Both the position numbers and the translations under genes were made by a program. From an uncultured Fretibacterium sp. (GTDB lineage: Bacteria; Synergistota; Synergistia; Synergistales; Aminobacteriaceae): a DNA stretch of 5,352 nucleotides. A model generated the notes under the pieces. That model searched no databases and had not been told where the DNA came from. It saw only the letters and a list, made by a program, of their open reading frames with translations. Positions 1-5,352 of the stretch are shown piece after piece (within the stretch, counting starts at the first letter, position 1; each line of letters opens with the position of its first letter). The stretch covers positions 1 through 5,352 of the forward strand of contig NZ_CALIAA010000083.1 of NCBI RefSeq assembly GCF_938040765.1, in the 5' to 3' direction.

Positions 1-9
1 GGTCTTGTT

Positions 10-38
10 TTGAATGAAGTTTCGAGGCCTTATATCAT
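10..38 (+). promoter_or_regulatory. Candidate sigma-70-type promoter for the DUF4198 gene
   Basis: TTGAAT at 10-15 matches the -35 consensus at 4 of 6 positions. TATCAT at 33-38 matches the -10 consensus at 5 of 6, and the spacer is exactly 17 nt. Transcription would start near 45, leaving a leader of about 80 nt before the ATG at 128. The AT-rich stretch at 30-50 stands out from the surrounding sequence. The call rests on box matches and spacing only, and TATATC at 31-36 is an alternative -10. Confidence 0.4.
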
Positions 39-89
39 TTAAGTTTTATTGGGGGAAACCGGTCGAGGCCCATGGCATGGAGACCAGGA

Positions 90-111
90 ATAACCAGGCA
101 GGATAACCAGG
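90..111 (+). repeat. Short direct repeat just upstream of the ribosome binding site
   Basis: ATAACCAGG occurs at 90-98 and again at 103-111, a period of 13 nt, and a degenerate third copy (ACCAGGA) lies at 83-89. The repeats sit in the untranslated leader immediately before the Shine-Dalgarno of the DUF4198 gene. They could be slippage products or a small protein-binding site; nothing in the sequence decides between these. Confidence 0.35.
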
Positions 112-113
112 AT

Positions 114-119
114 AAGGAG
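114..119 (+). promoter_or_regulatory. Ribosome binding site that fixes the DUF4198 start
   Basis: AAGGAG lies 8 nt before the ATG at 128, an ideal distance. An in-frame GTG at 119 overlaps the Shine-Dalgarno itself and so cannot be the start. This makes ATG 128 the preferred initiation codon and removes three residues from the longest possible reading frame. Confidence 0.75.
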
Positions 120-127
120 TGTTGTTC

Positions 128-1069
128 ATGTTGAACAGAGCAGTGCAGAACCGTAAGGGCTCTGGAGTTTTGTGTGCCTTATTCGTTTTTCTGTTGGGAG
201 CGATGCCGGCCGAGGCGCATTTCTTTTCCATAATTCCCGACACGACGCTCCATGCCGTGCCCGTTGGCAGGGAACATCAGGCCAAGCTGTCCTTCACCGA
301 GGAATTTTTGAAGGTCCAGGCCGGGGCGGCGCACCTGAAGCTGGGCTCCGATATCTTCTCGGCCCGCTTTCTTTACAAAGATGGAACGTCCCAGAATTTC
401 CCGGCCTTCAAGGACCACGACGAGCCCGGAGCCGGCGTGGAAACGGGCACGGATTCCCACGTGTCCCGTGCGGTGTTGAACAAAGAGGGCACGGTTATCC
501 TCGAAGCAAGGGTAAATAAGGTCCCTTACGTTCCGTCCCCCAAAATGAAGATGCTCTATTGGGGGTACTCGAAGCAGATCCTGAATGCAAAGGCGGACGG
601 CCTGTCCACGAAGTCGGCGGGCGGCGGTGAAGTGCTCGAGATCGTACCGATGAGCGAGGTTGCCGAGTTCTCCGTTGGGAAGACGGTTAAGTTCAAGGCT
701 CTGTTCAAGGGCAACCCCCTGCCCAAGGCCGAGGTGGAGTGGGCCGACCAGCAGTCCCCGTCCGTCATAGGCGATGAGGGCCCCACGAATACCAAGGAGA
801 TTGCAAAGACCGCGGCGGACGGAACCTTCGAGTTCACCATAAAGCACGCGGGGTATAACTGTTTCGGGATCATGCACGGTATCCCCGTGTCGGGAGCGGA
901 CAGGAATTTCGACTATTCCGCCACAACCTTGATCGTCGATGTCCCCGAGGCTTCGGCTTCCTCCGAGAAGAGCGGGGGGAGCGGCTGCAACAGCGGTTTC
1001 GGCATCATGCTCCTTGCAGCGGTGGCTGCATCCGGGCTTATCGGAGGACGTCGTTCTTCCAGGTTCTAG
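128..1069 (+). CDS. Exported DUF4198 family protein with Synergist-CTERM sorting signal
   Basis: This is a 313-residue exported protein. Residues 1-30 form a Sec signal peptide: a basic start (R4, R10, K11), a hydrophobic core at about 13-25, and an A-E-A cleavage site before His31. The mature protein would begin H-F-F-S-I-I-P-D, resembling the start of DUF4198 proteins, a family linked to periplasmic metal (Ni/Co) handling. Residues 31-275 look like a beta-rich body, with a carboxypeptidase-regulatory-like stretch near 180-270 (F-K-G-N-P-L-P-K, then A-D-G-T-F-E-F). Histidines at 31, 42, 50, 97, 111, 240 and 250 could serve as metal ligands. The C-terminus has a Gly/Ser linker, a G-C-N-S-G-F core with Cys287, a hydrophobic helix at about 291-306 and a basic tail (R308, R309, R312). 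This matches the Synergist-CTERM signal, which implies cell-envelope anchoring or processing; no sorting enzyme is in the window. The gene appears monocistronic. No transporter gene adjoins it, so a metal role is inferred from family alone. Confidence 0.82.
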   Translation: MLNRAVQNRKGSGVLCALFVFLLGAMPAEAHFFSIIPDTTLHAVPVGREHQAKLSFTEEFLKVQAGAAHLKLGSDIFSARFLYKDGTSQNFPAFKDHDEPGAGVETGTDSHVSRAVLNKEGTVILEARVNKVPYVPSPKMKMLYWGYSKQILNAKADGLSTKSAGGGEVLEIVPMSEVAEFSVGKTVKFKALFKGNPLPKAEVEWADQQSPSVIGDEGPTNTKEIAKTAADGTFEFTIKHAGYNCFGIMHGIPVSGADRNFDYSATTLIVDVPEASASSEKSGGSGCNSGFGIMLLAAVAASGLIGGRRSSRF

Positions 1070-1213
1070 GTAACGTGGTTCCAGGTAACTCAAGCAACAC
1101 GCTTTTATAACGCGAAAGTGCTTCTCAAGCGATTTGTTTCGTGCGCATGGCCCCCATCGGCCCGATCCACAGCCCATCTCCGCAACGCGTATAGCATACA
1201 ATCCGTAGAAAGT

Positions 1214-1252
1214 GCCTCCCGCAGGTTTTACATAGCGCGGGGGGCTTTTTTT
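1214..1252 (+). terminator. Rho-independent terminator
   Basis: GCCTCCCGC (1214-1222) pairs with GCGGGGGGC (1237-1245) as a 9-bp stem with one T-G wobble. The loop is 14 nt and seven consecutive T residues follow (1246-1252). This is a textbook intrinsic terminator. It lies 145 nt beyond the stop codon of the DUF4198 gene and just before the likely promoter of cvpA, so it separates the two transcription units. The stretch between that stop and the hairpin (1070-1213) holds no convincing gene or RNA. Confidence 0.85.
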
Positions 1253-1274
1253 CGCCCTTGCCGCCGGGTTGCGT

Positions 1275-1280
1275 TATAAT
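1275..1280 (+). promoter_or_regulatory. Probable -10 box of the cvpA-mutS2 operon
   Basis: TATAAT at 1275-1280 is a perfect -10 hexamer in an otherwise GC-rich region. It lies 22 nt after the terminator T-run and about 100 nt before the cvpA start. No good -35 is visible: TTCGCC at 1251-1256 has an 18-nt spacer but matches poorly, and TTGCCG at 1258-1263 is too close. The promoter may be weak or activator-dependent, or may use another sigma factor. Confidence 0.45.
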
Positions 1281-1288
1281 TCCCCTGT

Positions 1289-1348
1289 GGAGTCGGGATC
1301 GGTCTTTTTTCGACTCCTGTCGGTACCCCGACGCCTCCGCCGGGTACC
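1289..1348 (+). promoter_or_regulatory. Structured leader of cvpA with competing inverted repeats
   Basis: Three inverted repeats lie between the -10 box and the cvpA ribosome binding site. GGAGTCG (1289-1295) pairs with CGACTCC (1311-1317) around a 15-nt loop containing six T residues. GTCGG (1319-1323) pairs with CCGAC (1328-1332) around a TACC loop. GGTACCC (1322-1328) pairs with GGGTACC (1342-1348). The last two share bases and cannot form together. I do not recognise a known riboswitch or ribosomal-protein leader, and no T-run follows the last stem. The function is unknown; the structures may simply stabilise the transcript. Confidence 0.35.
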
Positions 1349-1362
1349 CGGACAAAATAACG

Positions 1363-1368
1363 AAGGAG
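1363..1368 (+). promoter_or_regulatory. Ribosome binding site of cvpA
   Basis: AAGGAG lies 8 nt before ATG 1377 and 11 nt before the adjacent in-frame ATG 1380, which favours 1377. The frame is open upstream to 1269, but that stretch overlaps the -10 box and leader hairpins, encodes an Arg/Pro-rich peptide unlike CvpA, and lacks a Shine-Dalgarno. Confidence 0.7.
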
Positions 1369-1376
1369 AAGACATT

Positions 1377-1994
1377 ATGATGAATATTGCCTTGATGTTC
1401 GATATCGCAGCGGGTTGTCTCTTGGCCTTTTTTGTCGTCCGCGGTGCTCTCCGTGGGCTGTCCGGCGAGCTCATCGCCCTGATTGGCCTCATCGCCAGCG
1501 TCTTCTGCGGATGGACCTGCGCCCGGCCCGCGGCCGAGTTCCTCCTGGGGTACTTCCCCTCCTGGGACCCCACGCTCGTCGCCCTGATCTGCGCCGTGGT
1601 CATCTTCGTGGGCGTCTCCCTGCTCTTTACCTTCCTGGGACATCTCCTGCGCCTGCTGATCCAGGCCGCGAACCTGTCGATGGTCGATCACTTCTTCGGG
1701 ACGTTCGCGGGCGCCCTGCGCACCTTTTTCGTCATCCTCTTCATCTACGGCGTCGTGTCCATCTTCTCCCCCATCCTTCCCTCGGACTGGCTGAGGGAGA
1801 GCTACGCCATGAGGGGAGCTGCGGTCGTGTGGCCGCCCGTGATCACCTTCCTGTCCGACCGCGGCTGGGTGGATATGAACCGTCTGGTCTCCGCGGACCT
1901 CGGGGTCTCGTTCGTCCAGAAAACGCTCGTCTCGTCCGACGTCGCTTCCCGGGACGTGGCCAGCTCCGATGCTCCCGCGAAGGAGGGAAACTGA
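1377..1994 (+). CDS. cvpA: CvpA family inner-membrane protein
   Basis: This is a 205-residue integral membrane protein, slightly longer than the roughly 160-180 usual for CvpA. Four hydrophobic segments are visible at about 5-22, 30-48, 65-95 and 111-132. The family pattern is present: V-R-G-x-x-R-G-x-x-G-E at 21-31 after the first helix, and a V-D-H-F-F-G-x-x-x-G segment at about 103-112. CvpA proteins are poorly understood. The E. coli member is needed for colicin V production and has been linked to envelope stress tolerance. The last 50 or so residues form a soluble tail ending in a Ser/Asp/Ala-rich stretch (184-200) with a near-repeat of D-V-A-S, probably disordered. The stop is 9 nt before mutS2, so the two are almost certainly co-transcribed. 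A cvpA-mutS2 pairing is common in Firmicutes, where zapA and polX often join it; neither is present here. The start is set by the Shine-Dalgarno at 1363-1368. Confidence 0.85.
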   Translation: MMNIALMFDIAAGCLLAFFVVRGALRGLSGELIALIGLIASVFCGWTCARPAAEFLLGYFPSWDPTLVALICAVVIFVGVSLLFTFLGHLLRLLIQAANLSMVDHFFGTFAGALRTFFVILFIYGVVSIFSPILPSDWLRESYAMRGAAVVWPPVITFLSDRGWVDMNRLVSADLGVSFVQKTLVSSDVASRDVASSDAPAKEGN

Positions 1995-2003
1995 GAGCCG
2001 GCT

Positions 2004-4358
2004 ATGATTGCAGCTCCCTCCGTCCTCGAGCTTCTGGAGTTCCATAAGGCCCTCGCGCCCTTCAGGGAGCGGCTGAGGGGGGAGCTCGGCGTGCGCGCCC
2101 TGGAGGGGGCCTCTCCCTGCAGGACCCTCGAACAGCTCGAAAAGCGCGCCGCCCTCCTGCGGGGCTGGATCGACTTCGTCGACCGCTGCGGGGAGATATC
2201 CTGGAACGCGGCGCTCGCTCCGGTATCGCCCCTCTTCGAGGGGGCGAAGCGCAGCGGCATCCTCTCGGGCGAGGAGCTTCTGTCGGTCCGGGCCCTCCTG
2301 GAGGCGGCGAAGCGCGTCCGCGGAGAGCTGACCGGGGCCGTGGAGGACTTTCCCATCCTGGAGGCCCTTCGGGGAAGGCTCCGCGACTTCTCGCCGGAGC
2401 TCGAGGCGCTGGCCGTGGTCGAGGACTCCGGACGCCTGGCCGACGGCGCCTCGCCCAAGCTCCAGACGATCCGCGGGGAACTGGAGGCCCTGAAACGCTC
2501 GGGCCGCCGCACGGCCGCGCGCCTGCTCGAGGACCCCCATATTCTGAACATGCTGCAGGAGCGCTCCCTGGCCTGGCGGGACGGGAGGTTCCTGCTGCTG
2601 GTGCGCCAGGAGTACATCAACCGCTTTCCAGGTCTGGCCGTCGACCGCTCCGGGTCGGGGAACTCCGTCTACATGGAGCCCCGGATGCTCTCCTCCGTCA
2701 ACAACGGGCTGATGCTCAAGACGCGGGACGAGCGCGACGAGGAGCGCCTCATCCTTCTGGAGCTCACCCGCAGGGTCCTCGCGCGGGAGCGGGCGATCGT
2801 CGATGCGGAGAACGTCCTGGGCGACCTGGACCTCTTCTGCGCGTCCGACTCCCTGATGCGCACCGAGGGCTGGGTGATGCCGGAGCTGACCCGCAAGCGG
2901 GCCTTCAGGCTGGTCGGGGCCCGGCACCCGCTGCTCCGGGGGGCCGCCGTGCCCGTGGACATCCGCTGCGGCGATTCCTTCGGGACGCTGGTCGTCACGG
3001 GGCCCAACACGGGGGGCAAGACGGTCGTGCTCAAGACCGCCGGGGTGTGCCTGGCGATGGCCTGGTCGGGGCTCCCCATTCCGGCCCGGGACGGCTCGGA
3101 GGTCGGGAACTTCGACGCCCTCCACGCCGATATCGGAGACGAGCAGAGCATCGAGCAGAACCTCTCCACCTTCAGCGCGCACCTCAGAAACATCATCGGG
3201 ATCCTCGGCTCCGCGACGCGCTCCTCCGTCGTCCTGCTGGACGAGCTGGGCGCTGGGACCGACCCGCAGGAGGGCGCGGCGCTGGGCGTGGCGATTCTGG
3301 AGACGCTCCGGCAGAAGGGCAGCCTGGTCCTGGCGACGACGCACCACAACCCGATCAAGCAGTACGCCCTGACGACCCCCGGGGTGGAGACGGCCAGCAT
3401 GGAGTTCGACGCCGAGCGCCTCTCCCCGACCTACCGCCTGCTGATGGGGGTCCCGGGCAAGAGCAACGCGCTGATGATCGCGCGGCGCTACGGCATGCCG
3501 GAGTCCGTGCTGAAGCTGGCCCAGGGGGCCCTGGACGCCCGCGCGGCCTCCGCGGAGGACCTGATGGGGGAGCTGAACGAACGCCGGGCGGCCCTGGAGC
3601 GTGAGGAGCACGAGTTCCGGGAGGCGGTCCGGGAGACGGAGCGCCTGAAGCAGCTCTACAGGGACCGCGTGGCGGAGATAGACTTTCAGAGGGACAAGAT
3701 CATGGAGGCGGCGGACCGCCGCGCCGCGAACCTGTTGAGCCGGGCCGAGGAGACCTCGCGCGGCATGATCCGGGACCTGGAGGGGGCGGTGAAGACGGCG
3801 GCGCATCGGGAACTGAACGACAGACGGCAGCAGATTCACAGGCTCCGGAAGGGAATGGAGCGGCGCCAGGCCAGGCGTGAGGAGCGGGAGATCGAGGCCC
3901 GGCCGAAGTCCTTCGTCGTCGAGCCCGGGGTGACGGTCCAGGTGGCCGGCAGCGGGGTCGTCGGGCTGGTCGAATCCGTGTCGAACGGCAAGGCGCGTCT
4001 GGCCGCGGGGCCCATGCACCTGGAGGTCCCGGTCGAGCGGCTGGTAGCCACGGACCGGAAGGCCAAGGTGGCCCTGCCGCCCGCGGACACCACCGCCCTG
4101 ATGGGCCGCGAGACGGTGCCCTCCTCCATCATGTTGCGGGGCATGAGCGTGGACGAGGCCCTGCCGCTGCTCGCGAACTACCTGGACCGGGCCTACCGCG
4201 CCCACCACGCGAGCGTCGTCGTCATCCACGGGCGCGGCGAGGGGATCCTGCGCCGGGAGGTCCATGCACTCTGCGCGCGCCTCAAGTACGTCAAGGACTA
4301 CCGCCTGGGCGGTGCGGGAGAGGGAGGTTATGGGGTCACCGTCGTGACCTTTGCCTGA
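2004..4358 (+). CDS. mutS2: MutS2 family ATPase with C-terminal Smr domain
   Basis: The protein has 784 residues, the normal MutS2 length. MutS2 is a dimeric cytoplasmic ATPase that lacks the mismatch-recognition domain of MutS. It has been implicated in suppressing recombination and, in Bacillus, in splitting collided ribosomes. Domain order: helical core/lever and clamp (about 1-310, with the conserved D-R-S-G-S-G-N-S-V-Y-M-E-P at 214-226); ATPase with Walker A GPNTGGKT (333-340), signature region S-T-F-S (388-391), Walker B L-L-D-E (411-414) and the T-T-H-H switch (445-448); a charged coiled coil (about 510-635); a KOW-like beta segment (about 637-690); and the Smr domain (about 708-784) with H-G-R-G-E-G-I-L-R at 742-750. 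ATPase residues appear intact. The usual L-D-L-R-G at the start of Smr is I-M-L-R-G (709-713), so its aspartate is missing. The start at 2004 is the only sensible in-frame start. AAGGAGGG at 1980-1987, inside the end of cvpA, is 16 nt away, longer than ideal, which suggests translational coupling. Confidence 0.95.
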   Translation: MIAAPSVLELLEFHKALAPFRERLRGELGVRALEGASPCRTLEQLEKRAALLRGWIDFVDRCGEISWNAALAPVSPLFEGAKRSGILSGEELLSVRALLEAAKRVRGELTGAVEDFPILEALRGRLRDFSPELEALAVVEDSGRLADGASPKLQTIRGELEALKRSGRRTAARLLEDPHILNMLQERSLAWRDGRFLLLVRQEYINRFPGLAVDRSGSGNSVYMEPRMLSSVNNGLMLKTRDERDEERLILLELTRRVLARERAIVDAENVLGDLDLFCASDSLMRTEGWVMPELTRKRAFRLVGARHPLLRGAAVPVDIRCGDSFGTLVVTGPNTGGKTVVLKTAGVCLAMAWSGLPIPARDGSEVGNFDALHADIGDEQSIEQNLSTFSAHLRNIIGILGSATRSSVVLLDELGAGTDPQEGAALGVAILETLRQKGSLVLATTHHNPIKQYALTTPGVETASMEFDAERLSPTYRLLMGVPGKSNALMIARRYGMPESVLKLAQGALDARAASAEDLMGELNERRAALEREEHEFREAVRETERLKQLYRDRVAEIDFQRDKIMEAADRRAANLLSRAEETSRGMIRDLEGAVKTAAHRELNDRRQQIHRLRKGMERRQARREEREIEARPKSFVVEPGVTVQVAGSGVVGLVESVSNGKARLAAGPMHLEVPVERLVATDRKAKVALPPADTTALMGRETVPSSIMLRGMSVDEALPLLANYLDRAYRAHHASVVVIHGRGEGILRREVHALCARLKYVKDYRLGGAGEGGYGVTVVTFA

Positions 4359-4484
4359 TCTCATCTTTCAATCGGAGGCTAGATTGTCGAGCCAAATGCA
4401 ACGGGCAATATGAAACCACCGAGAGGGTCTGGGCATATCAATGCAGGTGCGGATGGAAATATCTTTGGAGGCTCGCATCAGCTT
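4359..4484 (+). other. Boundary between core chromosome and low-GC segment
   Basis: Base composition falls sharply here. Row 3241-3300 in mutS2 has 46 G/C of 60 and row 4741-4800 has 22 of 60. No terminator hairpin with a T-run follows mutS2. GGAGG at 4374-4378 precedes only a five-codon frame (ATG 4396, stop 4411-4413). A weak promoter candidate exists: TTGTCG 4385-4390, 18-nt spacer, TATGAA 4409-4414. If real, it would place transcription start inside the longer version of the next gene and favour the start at 4485. I see no flanking direct repeats or tRNA that would mark an integration site. Confidence 0.5.
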
Positions 4485-5123
4485 ATGGAAAAGATTCGTC
4501 TCAATGAATTGAATAAGGCTTTGCGCCAATGCGGCATAGGGCTCGATCTCGACGAAATTGAGAATACACCCGCTTTTAGAGTGTATCATGTTCATAATTG
4601 GAACCATGGTTATGACGGCTTTTATGGAATAAAGGTATATGAAGATGGAAGCTACGATGACGGCACCGCAGACTTCCATGGAACAAGACGGCAGTTTTAT
4701 AGGGATATGCAGGAAACGATCGACTTTCTACTTGAATATCTCCATTTCAAAAATATTCAAGAGTTGATTATAGCGCCATGTTACCGATACAGCCCGTTTT
4801 CATCCGATGATGTGGAGCATAATGATATTTACGAGGAAATCTATGCTTTTTTGCGGAAAAACAATGTTCGAAAGAATGAGCGCTCCGGTATAAAAACGAA
4901 CATCGAAGATGACACCGGGCCGCTGGAGATGATCGTAGAAGGAGCTTTCAGAGGAATTTCGGATTTATGTTTATTTGCGCCGACTCATAAGATGCTTATC
5001 GCTCCGCATCATCATTTCGGTTTTACGTTTTTTACCCGACAAAAATCACTTGAAGTGGAAATAGTCGCTGAGTTGTTGAGCGGCTATCCGGATTTGCGTT
5101 GCTTCAACGGCAAAGAAGGATAG
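4485..5123 (+). CDS. Unrecognised soluble protein in a low-GC segment
   Basis: I do not recognise this family. The preferred ATG at 4485 gives 212 residues, with GGAGG at 4467-4471, 13 nt upstream. An in-frame ATG at 4410 would add 25 residues but has no Shine-Dalgarno at a usable distance, and the added stretch is Gly-rich and unlike the rest. There is no signal peptide or membrane helix, so the protein is probably cytoplasmic. Visible in it: an N-terminal helix; an aromatic/His-rich strand region V-Y-H-V-H-N-W-N-H-G-Y-D-G (33-45), then G-I-K-V-Y-E-D-G-S; an acidic mid-region with one amphipathic helix (about 70-90); a strand I-I-A-P (95-98); and, near the C-terminus, A-P-H-H-H-F-G-F (173-180). 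The regular alternation of charged and aromatic residues looks like a real, folded, selected protein. AT-rich codons set it apart from mutS2 and, with the transposase remnant next to it, suggest acquisition by transfer. It could be an immunity-type protein of a polymorphic toxin system or a defence accessory, but that is a guess from size, acidity and context. Confidence 0.7.
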   Translation: MEKIRLNELNKALRQCGIGLDLDEIENTPAFRVYHVHNWNHGYDGFYGIKVYEDGSYDDGTADFHGTRRQFYRDMQETIDFLLEYLHFKNIQELIIAPCYRYSPFSSDDVEHNDIYEEIYAFLRKNNVRKNERSGIKTNIEDDTGPLEMIVEGAFRGISDLCLFAPTHKMLIAPHHHFGFTFFTRQKSLEVEIVAELLSGYPDLRCFNGKEG

Positions 5124-5352
5124 ACGAATGAAGGGAGCGGCCTGCGGCGTTCCGCTCGCGTGTTCCATGTATGGAGCACGGATATTAAGTATATTCCTCT
5201 GAGGCAGGGGTACATGTACCTGGCGGCGGTAATGGACTGGCACAGCCGTTATGTGCTGTCGTGGGAGTTGTCGAACAGCCAGGACAGCGAATTCTGCGTG
5301 AGGGCGCTGGAGGCGGCATTGAGGCGGGGTAAGCCTGAGATATTCAACACGG
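5124..5352 (+). pseudogene. 5'-truncated IS3-family transposase (OrfB, integrase core), running off the window
   Basis: Clear homology begins at about 5169 with V-W-S-T-D-I-K-Y-I-P, followed by G-Y-M-Y-L-A-A-V-M-D-W-H-S-R-Y-V-L-S-W and ending P-E-I-F-N-T at the edge. This is the start of the rve/DDE catalytic domain of IS3-type OrfB. The first catalytic Asp is codon 5181-5183. The window's last base is the first of the codon where the second (usually F-N-T-D) is expected, 57 residues later, which is normal spacing. The frame opens after the TAG at 5121-5123, but codons 5124-5168 do not resemble the helix-turn-helix half of OrfB, and no OrfA or left terminal repeat is present. The 5' end has therefore been lost by deletion or recombination, unless a programmed frameshift joins sequence I cannot see. 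GAGCGG (5135-5140) and CCGCTC (5152-5157) form a 6-bp inverted repeat at the junction, without a T-run. GC content is higher than in the orphan gene, so the two probably have different histories. Confidence 0.85.

Noticed and set aside
1057..1089. Direct repeat TTCCAGGT (1057-1064 and 1079-1086) spanning the DUF4198 stop codon
   Set aside because: It is only 8 nt long, with no paired insertion or mobile gene between the copies. It could easily be chance or a small local duplication.
1147..1194. A 15-codon ATG frame between the DUF4198 stop and the terminator
   Set aside because: There is no Shine-Dalgarno, the peptide is Pro-rich, and nothing supports translation.
179..1201. A minus-strand open frame opposite the DUF4198 gene
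   Set aside because: The plus strand has a Shine-Dalgarno, signal peptide and sorting tail. The minus-strand product has no recognisable motif or ribosome binding site.
1125..4364. A minus-strand open frame of more than 1000 codons covering cvpA and mutS2
   Set aside because: It is antisense to two well-recognised genes, and its translation is Arg/Gly/His/Pro-rich with no domain. Long antisense frames are expected opposite GC-rich genes because stop codons become rare.
4396..4413. Five-codon frame after GGAGG at 4374-4378, overlapping the ATG at 4410
   Set aside because: The spacing from GGAGG is 17 nt and the product is only five residues. A leader-peptide or coupling role cannot be supported from sequence alone.
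5046..5243. Minus-strand open frame across the orphan/transposase junction
   Set aside because: It overlaps two supported plus-strand features, and its translation resembles no known protein.
1..5352. CRISPR array, tRNA, rRNA or known riboswitch
   Set aside because: Read for regularly spaced repeats, tRNA-like arms and conserved rRNA segments; none was seen. The only repeats are the short ones listed near 90-111 and 1289-1348.

Overview
The window most likely comes from a high-GC member of the Synergistota (Synergistetes). The main evidence is the C-terminus of the first gene. It ends in a Gly/Ser-rich stretch with a G-C-N-x-G-F core, then a hydrophobic helix and a short basic tail, which is the layout of the Synergist-CTERM sorting signal. 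The MutS2 and CvpA genes are ordinary chromosomal genes and fit this placement, but they do not prove it. I cannot name a genus.

Layout, all on the + strand. (1) 128-1069 encodes an exported DUF4198-type protein with a Sec signal peptide and the C-terminal sorting signal. A plausible promoter lies at 10-38 and a strong Shine-Dalgarno at 114-119. (2) 1070-1376 is a gene-free spacer. It holds a clear intrinsic terminator (1214-1252), a perfect TATAAT box (1275-1280) just after it, and a leader with inverted repeats (1289-1348). (3) 1377-1994 and 2004-4358 form a tight two-gene operon, cvpA-mutS2, separated by 9 nt. CvpA is a small inner-membrane protein. MutS2 is a full-length DNA-repair/ribosome-rescue-type ATPase with a C-terminal Smr domain. 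(4) At about 4360 the base composition changes abruptly: one counted row in mutS2 is 77% GC and one in the next gene is 37%. The low-GC stretch carries one unrecognised soluble protein gene (start at 4485 or 4410, end 5123). (5) From about 5124 to the window edge lies a 5'-truncated IS3-family transposase (OrfB, integrase core) that runs off the end.

The left four-fifths is therefore core chromosome, with envelope/secretion, membrane and DNA-repair functions. The right fifth is an acquired segment: a compositionally foreign orphan gene beside insertion-sequence debris. I found no complete new system. The items most worth following up are the orphan gene, the altered LDLR motif in the MutS2 Smr domain, and the exported DUF4198 protein, whose predicted mature N-terminus is a histidine.
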